Below are positions 18,768 to 28,121 of a DNA stretch of 51,374 nucleotides, one piece after another. Each line of letters begins with the position of its first letter. The first letter of the stretch is position 1. A program made the position numbers and the translations under genes. The notes under the pieces were generated by a model, which was not told where the DNA came from, searched no databases, and worked only from the letters and a program-made list of their open reading frames with translations. Source of the stretch: Alkalibaculum sporogenes (GTDB lineage Bacteria > Bacillota > Clostridia > Eubacteriales > Alkalibacteraceae); contig NZ_WHNX01000021.1 in the NCBI RefSeq assembly GCF_009362815.1, positions 1 to 51,374 on the forward strand. Reading direction: 5' to 3'.

Positions 18768-20351
18768 ATGGACAAAAAACTATTTATACAAACAAGTAAG
18801 ATTACAAAAAAATTTGGGGATGTAACGGCTGTCAACGAAGTTAATATGGATATTTACCTGGGAGAAATAAGAGGCTTAATTGGTGAGAATGGTTCGGGAA
18901 AATCAACAATATCATCTATGATAAGTGGCATATATACTATTACATCGGGAGAGATCTATATTGGTGGGACAAGATATAAGCCCTCATCACCGGCAGATGC
19001 ACATGATATGCGTATATCGATGATTGTACAGGAAGCAGGTACAATAGATCATCTGACTGTTGCAGAAAACATTTTTCTAGGAAGTGAAAAGGGTTTCAGT
19101 AAGATGGGTTTTATTGACAATGAGAAAATGGTAAATGAAGCACAAAAAGCATTGGACAAGATAGGTGTTTCGGATATCTGTGCAGCTGATAACATCGATA
19201 TGTATAATTTCGAGCAGAGAAAAATAATAGAAATTGCAAAAGCACTCTATTATGATCCACAGCTATTTATCGTCGATGAAACAACAACAGCATTATCACA
19301 GGATGGAAGAATAAAGATTTACGAAATAATGAATACCCTTAAGAACAATGGAAAAGCAGTGCTCTTTATTTCTCATGATCTTCCTGAATTAATGATGGTA
19401 TGTGATACGCTTACAGTACTACGGGATGGGAATTTGATTGCAACCATGAAAAAAGAAGAATTTGATGAAGACAGAATCAAGCAGACAATGGTTGGACGTG
19501 AGATTAAAGGAAATTTTTACAGAAACGACTTTTCTACACCTTGTAAAGAAGAGGTATTACTGAAAATAGATGATGCTTCAACAGATAGACTTAAGAACAT
19601 CAATCTTAATCTTCACGCAGGTGAAATACTTGGAATTGGCGGACTCTCAGGAAGTGGTATTCATGAATTGGGAAGAATATGTTTTGGAATGGATGCACTA
19701 ACAAAAGGGCTGGTTACAGCCAGGGCTACAAGAAAACTGACAATTGGTGAGAAGTTGAGAAAAAACATATCTAAAGTAAAGAAAAAAACTTTTGAAACTC
19801 CAAATGAAACCAAAATATATGAAATTAAGTCAGTAAATGATGCACTTGAGTCGAGAATTGGATACATATCAAAAGATAGAGACAGAGAAACATTAATTCT
19901 TGAGAGCAGTGTGGCGGATAACCTTACACTTTCAGCTTTGGACCAATTACAAGTGTTTGGATTTATATCGCCCATTGCAGAAAGAAAATTCGCTGAGGGA
20001 CAGATTGGAACGCTAAATATAAAGTGTTCTTCAAAAAAGCAGCTTGTAAAAGAGCTTTCCGGGGGGAACAAACAAAAGATTTCTTTCGGTAAATGGATTG
20101 GAAATGACTCAAAAATATTGATATTTGATAGTCCGACACGTGGTGTTGATATTGGTGTAAAAACAACAATGTACCAACTACTATATGACTTGAGACAGCA
20201 GGGCTATGCCATTATGATTATTTCAGAGGAGTTAAGCGAACTCATTGGAATGAGTGACAGGATATGCATCATGAAAAATGGCGAAATTACAAAGACGTTT
20301 GAACATAAAGATAATATCTCGGATAGCAAAATTATTGAGTTCATGATATAA
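18768..20351 (+). CDS. Sugar ABC transporter, double ATP-binding subunit (RbsA/MglA type)
   Basis: A 527-residue protein with two fused nucleotide-binding domains that powers import of a monosaccharide-type or oligosaccharide ligand. The first domain has Walker A GENGSGKST (about 39-47) and DETTTAL Walker B region. The second has the degenerate Walker A typical of this family (GLSGSGIHEL), an intact signature (LSGGNKQK) and a DSPTRGVD Walker B/D-loop. An extra basic stretch of roughly 30 residues (about 320-355) precedes the second Q-loop region, longer than usual. The ATG has an AAAGG site. It is the first gene of the seven-gene operon, ten bases before the permease. Confidence 0.93.
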   Translation: MDKKLFIQTSKITKKFGDVTAVNEVNMDIYLGEIRGLIGENGSGKSTISSMISGIYTITSGEIYIGGTRYKPSSPADAHDMRISMIVQEAGTIDHLTVAENIFLGSEKGFSKMGFIDNEKMVNEAQKALDKIGVSDICAADNIDMYNFEQRKIIEIAKALYYDPQLFIVDETTTALSQDGRIKIYEIMNTLKNNGKAVLFISHDLPELMMVCDTLTVLRDGNLIATMKKEEFDEDRIKQTMVGREIKGNFYRNDFSTPCKEEVLLKIDDASTDRLKNINLNLHAGEILGIGGLSGSGIHELGRICFGMDALTKGLVTARATRKLTIGEKLRKNISKVKKKTFETPNETKIYEIKSVNDALESRIGYISKDRDRETLILESSVADNLTLSALDQLQVFGFISPIAERKFAEGQIGTLNIKCSSKKQLVKELSGGNKQKISFGKWIGNDSKILIFDSPTRGVDIGVKTTMYQLLYDLRQQGYAIMIISEELSELIGMSDRICIMKNGEITKTFEHKDNISDSKIIEFMI

Positions 20352-20361
20352 GGAGGAAAGT

Positions 20362-21321
20362 ATGTTTCAATTTATTAAGGAAAATCGTGGAACAATAATT
20401 CAGTATGCAAGCCTTTTATTCGTAATTCTGCTATTTGGAATTATTACTGGAGGAAATATTTTTTCATCATATAATGTGAAAACATTAATAGGTCAGATAT
20501 CACCTCTTATGATAGTAAGCTCTGGAGTTGTTTTCATGTTTGCAAATGGCTCAATAGATATTGCTTCAGGAGCAGTTATAGGATTATGTGCAATGTTGTC
20601 TGCGCTAATATTAAACAGTACAGATTCGCTACCTCTAGCACTTATAGTTTCAGTTATTGTTTCAATTGTGCTGTATTTGTTCAGTACATTTGTTTCTATA
20701 AAATTTGGCCTTGTATCAACAATTGCTTCACTTGCAATAATGTTTATGGCCAGAGGCGTTATTACATATGTATGTTCTTTGATGCCAAGTACAGTAATAT
20801 CATTAAATAATTACAGCATCTTGCAGAAATTTAAAACTGACCCTGTTCTGCAGATAGTGATTACCGTAAGTATTGTAGTAATAACCTGGATTATCTTTTC
20901 TTTTACTAAAATTGGTAAAGGTGCAATAGCAATAGGTGATAATCCGGTATCTGCCAGACAGAGTGGTATTAAGATTGAAAAAACAAAATGTATTTGTGCA
21001 GCAATAGCAGGTACATGCGTAGGTATTGCTTCGATTTTTTCACTTGCAAGGGCAGGGTCAGTTACAAAGAACATCGGAAGTGGAATAGAAATGGACATAA
21101 TGGTAGCAATAATTCTTGGAGGAATGTCATTAGCTGGAGGATCAAAGTCTAAGTTTAGTGCTGCTGTGATAGGAACAATCACATTCAGGCTGCTTTCAAA
21201 TGGAATGACAATGTCGGGTGTACCAACAAGATATGTATCGTTGATTCGAGGCATTATTTTCCTTGTTATTGTATTTGCTACACTCAGACAGAGCAAAAAC
21301 GTAAAAGAAATGCCTAGATAA
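20362..21321 (+). CDS. Sugar ABC transporter permease 1 (RbsC-like)
   Basis: A 319-residue polytopic membrane protein of the BPD_transp_2 (RbsC/XylH) group with about nine hydrophobic segments. The family signature near the middle is GDNPVSARQSGI (about 192-203), and GGMSLAGGSKSKFSAAVIG (about 253-271) matches the conserved C-terminal loop. It follows the ATPase gene by ten bases with an AAGGAGG site. A second, distinct permease lies beyond the binding-protein gene, so the channel is probably a heterodimer. Confidence 0.92.
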   Translation: MFQFIKENRGTIIQYASLLFVILLFGIITGGNIFSSYNVKTLIGQISPLMIVSSGVVFMFANGSIDIASGAVIGLCAMLSALILNSTDSLPLALIVSVIVSIVLYLFSTFVSIKFGLVSTIASLAIMFMARGVITYVCSLMPSTVISLNNYSILQKFKTDPVLQIVITVSIVVITWIIFSFTKIGKGAIAIGDNPVSARQSGIKIEKTKCICAAIAGTCVGIASIFSLARAGSVTKNIGSGIEMDIMVAIILGGMSLAGGSKSKFSAAVIGTITFRLLSNGMTMSGVPTRYVSLIRGIIFLVIVFATLRQSKNVKEMPR

Positions 21322-21342
21322 AAGAAAAGGGGAGTTTATTTA

Positions 21343-22500
21343 ATGAAAAAGAGAGTTGTTTTAGTAGTACTTACTTTAGTATTGGTAATTGGAAGTTTTG
21401 CATTTACTGGCTGCAATAATAGCGAAGGGGCAGAAAGTGGTGAAAAAGTTAAAATTGGTGTAATTATGTATGGCTATAATGATGACCAGGGACAGAATAC
21501 AAAAGAATACTGTACATATCTTGAAGAAAATTTTAATGTAGAATTTGTTTATGAAGCTACTGATTATAATGATGACGCCCACATTAATAGCGTTGAAAAT
21601 CTAATTTCTGCTGGTTGCACAGCAATTATCAGTGGATACGATACAAGTCTTGAATCATCAATTCAGACATGTGAATCAGCAGAAGTTTACTATGTACTTG
21701 CTCTTGATTTCGCTTCGCCATCAGATGCAAATAATGTAAGCAGCGATTATTTTATAGGTGGAACTATGCAGTTTGGAGGAGATGAGGCAGCACTTGGAAA
21801 AGCATACGCAGAAAAATTCATTAACAGCGAATATACAAATGTAAGTGGTGTATCATTCCCTGAATTCGCTTTTGTTGAAGCTCCTGGAATATATGGGGCA
21901 TTTAAATCAGAAATAGAAGCAGCTGGAGATTTTACAGTATCAGATATTGTATTTTCAACTGGATTTACACCTGCTGATGTTCAGACAGCAACTGCAAATG
22001 CAATTTCAGCTGATACTCAGGTAATATTTGGTATGTCATCAGGTCTTGACTATGTATATCCAGAACTGAAGAACAATCATCCAAACGTAAAACTTATCGC
22101 ATTAGGTTATAATGATTCGGCAAAAGCACTTCTAGAAGCAGGAACGCTTATTGCAGGTGGTACAAATAGCTATATCCAAAGTTTTGCATCATCATTTGTA
22201 AGAATTATGAATGCATTTGAAGGAAAGGAATATTCAGATTCGGCAGATGGAAGCTTTAATATAACTGAAGGCGACGTAACGGTAGTAAACGGTGTTGCAG
22301 GTTATCCTATTTATGATAAAGACTCTATTGATGACTTTGTAACTTATGCATTTGGTAGAGGTAGTGATGGAATGAGCAAGGGTGCTGTAACAGCAGATGA
22401 AATCAAAAAAGTGTTACTCAGTGAAAATTCAAGCGCAACACTAAAAGATCTTAATGAATTAAGTTCACGTACAGTTGAACAAGTAAAAGCAGCAAGATAA
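21343..22500 (+). CDS. Sugar ABC transporter substrate-binding lipoprotein
   Basis: A 385-residue extracytoplasmic lipoprotein. The signal peptide ends in lipobox FTGC with lipidated Cys24. The mature part resembles the periplasmic-binding-protein/LacI sugar-binding fold (Peripla_BP_4): KIGVIMYGYNDDQGQNT start, LISAGCTAIISGY, FGMSSGLDYVYPEL and LIAGGTNSYIQSFAS segments. It delivers the sugar to the two permeases encoded on either side. Codon use (frequent CTT, GCA, GGT) differs from the AT-extreme neighbours. The ligand cannot be read from sequence; the neighbouring GH3, GH39 and esterase suggest a short, possibly acylated beta-linked glycoside. Confidence 0.92.
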   Translation: MKKRVVLVVLTLVLVIGSFAFTGCNNSEGAESGEKVKIGVIMYGYNDDQGQNTKEYCTYLEENFNVEFVYEATDYNDDAHINSVENLISAGCTAIISGYDTSLESSIQTCESAEVYYVLALDFASPSDANNVSSDYFIGGTMQFGGDEAALGKAYAEKFINSEYTNVSGVSFPEFAFVEAPGIYGAFKSEIEAAGDFTVSDIVFSTGFTPADVQTATANAISADTQVIFGMSSGLDYVYPELKNNHPNVKLIALGYNDSAKALLEAGTLIAGGTNSYIQSFASSFVRIMNAFEGKEYSDSADGSFNITEGDVTVVNGVAGYPIYDKDSIDDFVTYAFGRGSDGMSKGAVTADEIKKVLLSENSSATLKDLNELSSRTVEQVKAAR

Positions 22501-22514
22501 GTTTTTATCCACAT

Positions 22515-22537
22515 CTGCGGGAACTATGTTCCCGCAG
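22515..22537 (+). promoter_or_regulatory. Intra-operon mRNA-stabilising hairpin
   Basis: A perfect 10-bp GC-rich stem (22515-22524 with 22528-22537) and 3-nt loop lies between the binding-protein and second permease genes. It has no T-tract, so it should not terminate. Such 3' hairpins commonly protect binding-protein mRNA and raise its level over the permeases; that role here is inferred. Confidence 0.6.
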
Positions 22538-22557
22538 CATATAAAGGAGTCAGGTTT

Positions 22558-23556
22558 ATGAAACAACATAGTAAAAAAATTATAGGGTATCTAAAAACAC
22601 TAATTTTTCCTGCTGTTATGTGGGCAGCATTTGCAATAGTGGCTTTAATTACAAATCAAGACTATTTCTTTAGTACATATATTACCTCAAATATTTTTAG
22701 AACCAGTGTGCTTTCATGCTCAATCGGTATGGCTATAGCAATACCGCTATCTGGAGGAAGATGGGATTTCGCACCTGGAACAATAGCAACTCTTGGTGGA
22801 ATCATAGGAATAAACCTTGGAATGAGTATACAACTTAATGTGTTCGGTATATTAGGCCTTTGCATTATTTTGTGTGTCATCCTTGCGTTAATTGAGGCTG
22901 CAGTATATTTAACCTTACGAGTACCAAACATGATTGTTTCACTTGGTATTGTTATGGTTTATGAAGCACTTACAGGTATTGTATATGGTGGAAATGGAGC
23001 AAATGTATTTAATGCATCACCTGAATACATGAATAATTTACTTATGTTATCACGTTCACCATGGTGTTATATTCTGTTAGCAGTAATAATGGTAATGGTA
23101 TATATTCTCTTATATAAAACAAGATTCGGAAGCAATATTAAATCTCTAGGAAGTAATGCAAGACTAGCTATAAATGCTGGCGTAAACGAAAAAAAGAATA
23201 TTGTCCAGACATACGTTCTGGTAGGTGTGCTATTAGGCGTGGCTGCATTATTAAATGCAAATATATCCCAAGTAACAGCAGCAAGCAATCTTAGTTCAAC
23301 TACGCTTATGTTCTCTTCAATGGGACCAGTTTTAATTGGGTTGTTTTTAGCTGGATATTCTTGCCTGCCGTGGGGAATATTCATAGGTTCTTTAGGAATG
23401 AATGTAATGACTTACGGTCTTGTAAGTTTTGGAATAGATGGAGCCATTGTAACAATAATCACAGGTGTAATTATTGTTTTGATTATGGCGTATACAACTA
23501 ACCAGAATAAAATAATTGAATTCTTTCAAAAACCAAAAAGTAAGGAGACTATATGA
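22558..23556 (+). CDS. Sugar ABC transporter permease 2 (RbsC-like)
   Basis: A 332-residue polytopic permease of the same superfamily as the product of 20362 but clearly diverged (GSNARLAINAGVNEKK replaces GDNPVSARQSGI). About nine hydrophobic segments are seen. It follows the binding-protein gene with an AAAGGAG site and overlaps the GH3 gene in an ATGA junction. Probably partners with permease 1. Confidence 0.9.
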   Translation: MKQHSKKIIGYLKTLIFPAVMWAAFAIVALITNQDYFFSTYITSNIFRTSVLSCSIGMAIAIPLSGGRWDFAPGTIATLGGIIGINLGMSIQLNVFGILGLCIILCVILALIEAAVYLTLRVPNMIVSLGIVMVYEALTGIVYGGNGANVFNASPEYMNNLLMLSRSPWCYILLAVIMVMVYILLYKTRFGSNIKSLGSNARLAINAGVNEKKNIVQTYVLVGVLLGVAALLNANISQVTAASNLSSTTLMFSSMGPVLIGLFLAGYSCLPWGIFIGSLGMNVMTYGLVSFGIDGAIVTIITGVIIVLIMAYTTNQNKIIEFFQKPKSKETI

Positions 23557-25259
23557 CTAATTATAATATTCTGTCAGAAAAACCATTTTATCTATCTGAT
23601 AGTGACATTCAATGGGTAAAAAAAACATATGAAAATATGACTTTAGATGAGAAGGTTGGTCAGCTGTTTTTTCTCACTGGTCCTGCGACAGATAAGAATT
23701 ATCTAAATCATGCTACTAATGATCTTAAAGTAGGTGGACTAATGTGTAGGGTAATGGATAAGGACCATGTCGTTGAATCTGTTGCTTATTTACAGAGGAA
23801 CAGCAATATTCCTATGCTTATTGCAGCAAATCTTGAAGCCGGTGGAAATGGGATTGTTACTCAGGGTACAAAAATAGGTTCGCAGATGGCAGTTGCAGCA
23901 ACTAATGATACAAAATATGCCTATGAACTTGGGTATATCTGCGCAGTTGAAGCAAAAAGTGTAGGTGCAAATTATGCTTTTGCACCGGTAGTTGATATTG
24001 ATTATAATTTCAGAAACCCAATAACAAATACAAGGACATATGGAAGTAATTTCAAAACGGTTCTAGCCATGGCGTCTGAATATATCAAAGGATGCCAGAG
24101 CGAAAATGTATGTGTGTCCATAAAACATTTCCCTGGTGATGGAGTCGATGAAAGAGATCAACATCTCCTAACATCAATTAATGATATGAAATGTTTAGAG
24201 TGGGATAGGAGTTATGGAGAAATATATAAAACGCTGATTGATCAAGGTGCGAAAACTGTAATGGTAGGTCATATTATGCAACCTGAATATTCAAAATTCT
24301 TCAATCCTGAGTTAAGAGATGAAGATATTCTACCAGCGTCCCTGTCAAAAGAACTTTTAGGAGGACTTCTTAGAGATAAACTTGGTTTCAACGGACTGAT
24401 AATAACTGATGCAACAACAATGGCAGGAATGAACATTCCAATGAAAAGAGATCTTCTGGTGCCTTATTCAATTGCAGCTGGATGTGATATGTTTCTCTTT
24501 GCAAAAAATCTCGATGAAGACTACCAGTTTATGATGGAAGGTGTTAAGTCAGGAGTGATTTCACAGGAAAGACTTGAAGAAGCAGTTATGAGAATACTGG
24601 CGTTAAAAGCATCAATAAAACTGCACGCTTCTGATAATATACCAAAAATTGAAGAAGCAGAAAAAGTTTTGTCATCCGATCATGCAAAAAAAATTGCAAG
24701 AGAAGTAAGTGATAGAAGCATAACACTTGTTAAAAATCTTGATAATATCCTTCCCCTAGATAATAAAACAATAAAAAACATTCTCGTCTATGAACTAGAA
24801 AGCGGTGAAAATGCCCTTGGATATGGCAGAGAAGTTAGAATAGCAGACAGACTGATTGAACTTCTTAAGAAAGAAGGAATTAATACAGTTAAATTTGTTC
24901 CTGGTGAGAGACTGGAAGGTAAACAAACAAGTTACATGGAAATGGTTGAAGAATATGATCTCATGCTATATATAGCAAATATAGCAACTAAGTCAAATCA
25001 GACAACTGTTCGTATCGAATGGATGAATCCCATGGGAATTAACTGCCCGATTTATATAAATTCTATTCCTACAGTATTTGTATCAGTTGAAAATCCATAT
25101 CACCTTCTGGATGTCCCTAGAATCAGGACATTTATTAACTGTTATAGCAGAAATGATTATACTCTTGAACTGCTCGTCGATAAACTTTTTGGAAGAAGTG
25201 AATTTACAGGAAAATCACCTATTGATCCATTTTGTGGGAAGTGGGATACAAGATTATAA
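23553..25259 (+). CDS. Glycoside hydrolase family 3 enzyme with NagZ-type Asp-His dyad
   Basis: A 568-residue cytoplasmic protein: a GH3 TIM barrel (about 1-350) plus the C-terminal alpha/beta domain (about 380-560). The nucleophile is probably Asp286 in IITDATTM. The KHFPGDG motif is at 191-197, followed after four residues by DQH (202-204), which aligns with the catalytic D-x-H loop of NagZ-type GH3 beta-N-acetylglucosaminidases. GH3 enzymes with His as acid/base have been reported to act as retaining phosphorylases. The beta-phosphoglucomutase gene two genes downstream would use such a beta-sugar 1-phosphate. No signal peptide, so it acts after import. The start overlaps the permease stop. 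Confidence 0.88.
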   Translation: MTNYNILSEKPFYLSDSDIQWVKKTYENMTLDEKVGQLFFLTGPATDKNYLNHATNDLKVGGLMCRVMDKDHVVESVAYLQRNSNIPMLIAANLEAGGNGIVTQGTKIGSQMAVAATNDTKYAYELGYICAVEAKSVGANYAFAPVVDIDYNFRNPITNTRTYGSNFKTVLAMASEYIKGCQSENVCVSIKHFPGDGVDERDQHLLTSINDMKCLEWDRSYGEIYKTLIDQGAKTVMVGHIMQPEYSKFFNPELRDEDILPASLSKELLGGLLRDKLGFNGLIITDATTMAGMNIPMKRDLLVPYSIAAGCDMFLFAKNLDEDYQFMMEGVKSGVISQERLEEAVMRILALKASIKLHASDNIPKIEEAEKVLSSDHAKKIAREVSDRSITLVKNLDNILPLDNKTIKNILVYELESGENALGYGREVRIADRLIELLKKEGINTVKFVPGERLEGKQTSYMEMVEEYDLMLYIANIATKSNQTTVRIEWMNPMGINCPIYINSIPTVFVSVENPYHLLDVPRIRTFINCYSRNDYTLELLVDKLFGRSEFTGKSPIDPFCGKWDTRL

Positions 25260-25297
25260 AAAATCACAGTAATTGAAATTATAGGAGAGAACATAGA

Positions 25298-26185
25298 ATG
25301 ATAAATAATACATATAAACTTTTGGAAAACAGTGAGGCTACATTGACTTCATACGTACTTCAGCAGGATAAGTTTGATTTTAGAAGAATTAAAAGACCAG
25401 CGATATTAGTTTGCCCGGGAGGAGGATATCAGTTTGTATCAGAAAATGAAGGTGAACCGGTTGCACTGGCATTTGCAAGGGAAGGATATTGTACTTTTGT
25501 ACTCAATTATTCTGTAAGGATAGAGAATCCTTTTCCAAAAGCTCTTACAGAAGTTGCTACTGCAATTAAGCTGATTAGAGAACATGCAAGAGAATGGAAT
25601 ATTGATCCTGATGATATTACAGTTGCGGGTTTTTCAGCTGGCGGTCATCTTGCAGCTAGCATAGGTGTTTTTTATAATCATCAATTTCTACTGGATGACA
25701 TAAATGCAACAGAAGAAGAAATTAAACCTAACTCTTTAATACTTGGATACCCGGCAATCACACTTAAGCCTTGGAACAGGGATCCAGTTTCTCCTGAAAT
25801 TATAAAAATGATGGATGAAGGTCTTATGCCAGATTTGCGTGGAGCGGATATAACTCAGATTCTTGCTGGTAAAATGGATGTAACTGAAGATGAAAAAGAT
25901 TATTTCAATCTTCTTAATTATGTTAGTGAAAAAACTCCAAAATCATTCATTTGGGGAAGTAATCAGGATACTTTAATTCACCCATCTGATATATGGGGAT
26001 TTGCGTCAAAACTTCGCGAATTCAGTGTGCCATATGAAATGCATATTTTTGGAAGAGGTCCTCATGGACAGGGAACAAGTGATGCAGTTGTAGTTGATAA
26101 ATCTATGCTATCCCAATTCCATTTAAGCGAATGGGTAAGACTGTCACTTCTCTGGCTGGAGGAAAATAGAAATGAGTGCAAATAA
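25298..26185 (+). CDS. Alpha/beta-hydrolase, carbohydrate-esterase-like
   Basis: A 295-residue cytoplasmic alpha/beta hydrolase of the esterase/lipase group often found with xylan and glucan loci. The oxyanion stretch CPGGGY lies at about 39-44, the nucleophile elbow GFSAGG at 111-116 (Ser113), and the histidine in PHGQG near 252-256 with an Asp around residue 224 (NQDTLIHPSD) would complete the triad. Likely removes acetyl or other acyl groups from imported oligosaccharides. It starts 38 bases after the GH3 gene with an AGGAG site and overlaps pgmB by 14 bases. Confidence 0.85.
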   Translation: MINNTYKLLENSEATLTSYVLQQDKFDFRRIKRPAILVCPGGGYQFVSENEGEPVALAFAREGYCTFVLNYSVRIENPFPKALTEVATAIKLIREHAREWNIDPDDITVAGFSAGGHLAASIGVFYNHQFLLDDINATEEEIKPNSLILGYPAITLKPWNRDPVSPEIIKMMDEGLMPDLRGADITQILAGKMDVTEDEKDYFNLLNYVSEKTPKSFIWGSNQDTLIHPSDIWGFASKLREFSVPYEMHIFGRGPHGQGTSDAVVVDKSMLSQFHLSEWVRLSLLWLEENRNECK

Positions 26186-26828
26186 ATATCTTGGAATTAT
26201 ATTTGACCTAGATGGAGTATTATGCAGTACTGATGAATATCATTATGAAGCCTGGAAAGCAATTGCCGAAGAAATTGATATAAATAATTTCACCCCAAAA
26301 GATAATAACAGACAAAGGGGTGTTTCTAGAATGGAAAGTTTGGAAATCCTTCTTGAAAAAAGTGAAAGAAAATTTACTGATAAGGAAAAACTTATTCTGG
26401 CAGACAAGAAAAACCAAAGATACAAAGAACTTCTTAATAATATCAACTCATTTGATTTATCTGATGAGGTAAGAGTAGCTCTGAATACCCTTAGAAAAGC
26501 GGGAATTAAGCTTGCTATTGGGTCATCCAGCAAAAATGCAGGTCTTATTCTAGAGAGACTTGGGCTTGGCAACTTTTTTGATGTAGTTGTAGATGGTAAC
26601 AGTATAACTAAAAGTAAACCTAATCCGGAAGTGTTTCTAAAAGCTGCCCAGATGATTGGACTTCAACCTTCACAATGCCTTGTGGTTGAAGATGCAATAT
26701 CAGGGATTGAGGCAGGAACAGCAGGTGGCTTTGATACCGCAGGAATCGGTGGGGTAATGAGTTATCCAAAAACCACGTATCCACTACGTGATTTCTCTCA
26801 GATAATGAATATTGTATTTGCTAATTAA
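26172..26828 (+). CDS. pgmB: Beta-phosphoglucomutase
   Basis: Converts beta-glucose 1-phosphate to glucose 6-phosphate, the step needed after disaccharide phosphorolysis. The 218 residues carry HAD motif I FDLDGVL with nucleophile Asp12 and acid/base Asp14, the beta-PGM-specific TDEYHYEAW and RGVSRMESL substrate segments, GSSSKNA motif II and the VVEDAISGIEAG motif. These specific segments separate it from general phosphatases of the same superfamily. A GGAGG site lies in the end of the esterase gene. It is the last gene of the sugar operon. Confidence 0.92.
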   Translation: MSANKYLGIIFDLDGVLCSTDEYHYEAWKAIAEEIDINNFTPKDNNRQRGVSRMESLEILLEKSERKFTDKEKLILADKKNQRYKELLNNINSFDLSDEVRVALNTLRKAGIKLAIGSSSKNAGLILERLGLGNFFDVVVDGNSITKSKPNPEVFLKAAQMIGLQPSQCLVVEDAISGIEAGTAGGFDTAGIGGVMSYPKTTYPLRDFSQIMNIVFAN

Positions 26829-26905
26829 CAAGCCCTAGTTGTTCTAAAAAACGGTTGTATAATTAGCAAATTGTAAATACTAATATCGGTTAATTTTTAG
26901 TGTAG

Positions 26906-26931
26906 AGCACAAGCTTTTAATCGCTTGTGCT
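26906..26931. terminator. Hairpin between the sugar operon and mreB
   Basis: A 9-bp perfect stem AGCACAAGC/GCTTGTGCT with an 8-nt loop, overlapping the stop of the convergent mreB-like gene. Minus-strand sequence beyond it is AT-rich (ACTAAAAATT). Probably terminates one or both transcripts. Confidence 0.5.
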
Positions 26932-27975
26932 ACTACGTGTTTTAGTATTTATAATTTCTCTAGTACTGTATTCTAATACCATACTACTTACTAAATCGAT
27001 ATGATCAAGCATAATACCTAATCCGTTTATCGTTGCGTATTCTGGTTCAGCTACTATATTGGCAGAAATACCTAGTTCTGATTCTAGCAATTTATCGATG
27101 TTTTTTAAACGAGAACCTCCACCTACTAGAGTAATGCCATTAGATAAAATATCTGATGCACTTTCAGGAGGACAGTTTTCTATTACCTTTTTAATAGTAC
27201 TTATCATTTTTTCTACAGTTACGCGAATAGCGTTGAAAATCTCATTATTAGTTATTTCTATGTGAACAGGGAGACCACTTGCTAGATCTTGGCCTACTAT
27301 ATCCATAGAATAATCTTCACTTAACATTACATCTGCAAGGTCAATCTTCAGTGATTGGGCTGTTAATTCACCAATCTCCACATTGTAATTTTTTTTAATA
27401 AATTGGATAATATCTAAATCTATATCATATCCTCCAATTTTAATAGACTCTTCAGAAAGTATACCGCCTAGAGCTATTGCTGCTACATCGGTTGTACCAC
27501 CACCAATATCTACAATAAATGAGATGCTTGGTTTATAAACATTATCTCCTAAACTAACAGCATCAGCTATAACATCTTTTACAAGAACGACCTTCTTAGC
27601 GCCAGATTCGTAGATAACTTCTTCTATTCCTCTAGTTTCAACTTGAGTAATACTACTTGGAACGCCAACTAAAACACTGGCTTTCGAAAAGGCTTTAGAA
27701 AATTTATTACCCTCTTTAGTTCGGTCAATCATCATTTTTAACATTTTAATTGCTATATCAAATTTGTCAATACTACCGTATTTTAATGGTTTAATTACTT
27801 TAATATTTGTAGGAGTTTTGCCAATCATTTGTTCAGCTTCCTTGCCTACAGTCAATACTTTTTTAGTATTTACATCTAATGCTACTACAGAAGGTTCTTC
27901 AAAAATAATACCTTTTCCTTTTGTATATATCAAAGTGTTAGATGTGCCAAAATCTATTGCAATGAGCTTGCCCAT
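26917..27975 (-). CDS. mreB: MreB/Mbl-family actin-like cell-shape protein
   Basis: A bacterial actin that organises lateral wall synthesis for rod shape. The 352-residue length is near the family norm (about 330-345). The phosphate-1 loop IDFGTSNTLIYTKGKGI is at the start, the phosphate-2 loop VDIGGGTTDVAAI near 160-172, and the adenosine loop GITLVGGGSRL near 283-293. The C-terminal tail (about 335-352) is Ser/Thr/Lys-rich and longer than usual. No mreC/mreD is adjacent, so this may be an Mbl-type or extra paralogue. The ATG has an AAAGGA site. Confidence 0.9.
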   Translation of the reverse strand: MGKLIAIDFGTSNTLIYTKGKGIIFEEPSVVALDVNTKKVLTVGKEAEQMIGKTPTNIKVIKPLKYGSIDKFDIAIKMLKMMIDRTKEGNKFSKAFSKASVLVGVPSSITQVETRGIEEVIYESGAKKVVLVKDVIADAVSLGDNVYKPSISFIVDIGGGTTDVAAIALGGILSEESIKIGGYDIDLDIIQFIKKNYNVEIGELTAQSLKIDLADVMLSEDYSMDIVGQDLASGLPVHIEITNNEIFNAIRVTVEKMISTIKKVIENCPPESASDILSNGITLVGGGSRLKNIDKLLESELGISANIVAEPEYATINGLGIMLDHIDLVSSMVLEYSTREIINTKTRSSTSD

Positions 27976-28072
27976 ATTAATTCTGTCCTTTCAAATAAAT
28001 ATTAATAATATTATTTTCCCTTATTTTTAAAAACTTATTAAATTTTAAATTAAAAAGAGGGATTTATTTTAA

Positions 28073-28101
28073 TTGAGATATTATAGTGTTATAATTATAT
28101 T
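28073..28101 (+). promoter_or_regulatory. Sigma-A-type promoter of acpS
   Basis: TTGAGA (28073-28078), 17 bases, TATATT (28096-28101), followed by an AAGGAG site and the acpS ATG at 28122. Confidence 0.6.
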
Positions 28102-28121
28102 ATTTTAGAAGGAGACTTTAC

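Noticed and set aside
19661-20071. Long antisense ORF inside the ABC ATPase gene
   Set aside because: Opposite-strand shadow of a clearly conserved coding sequence, without its own ribosome binding site or family match.
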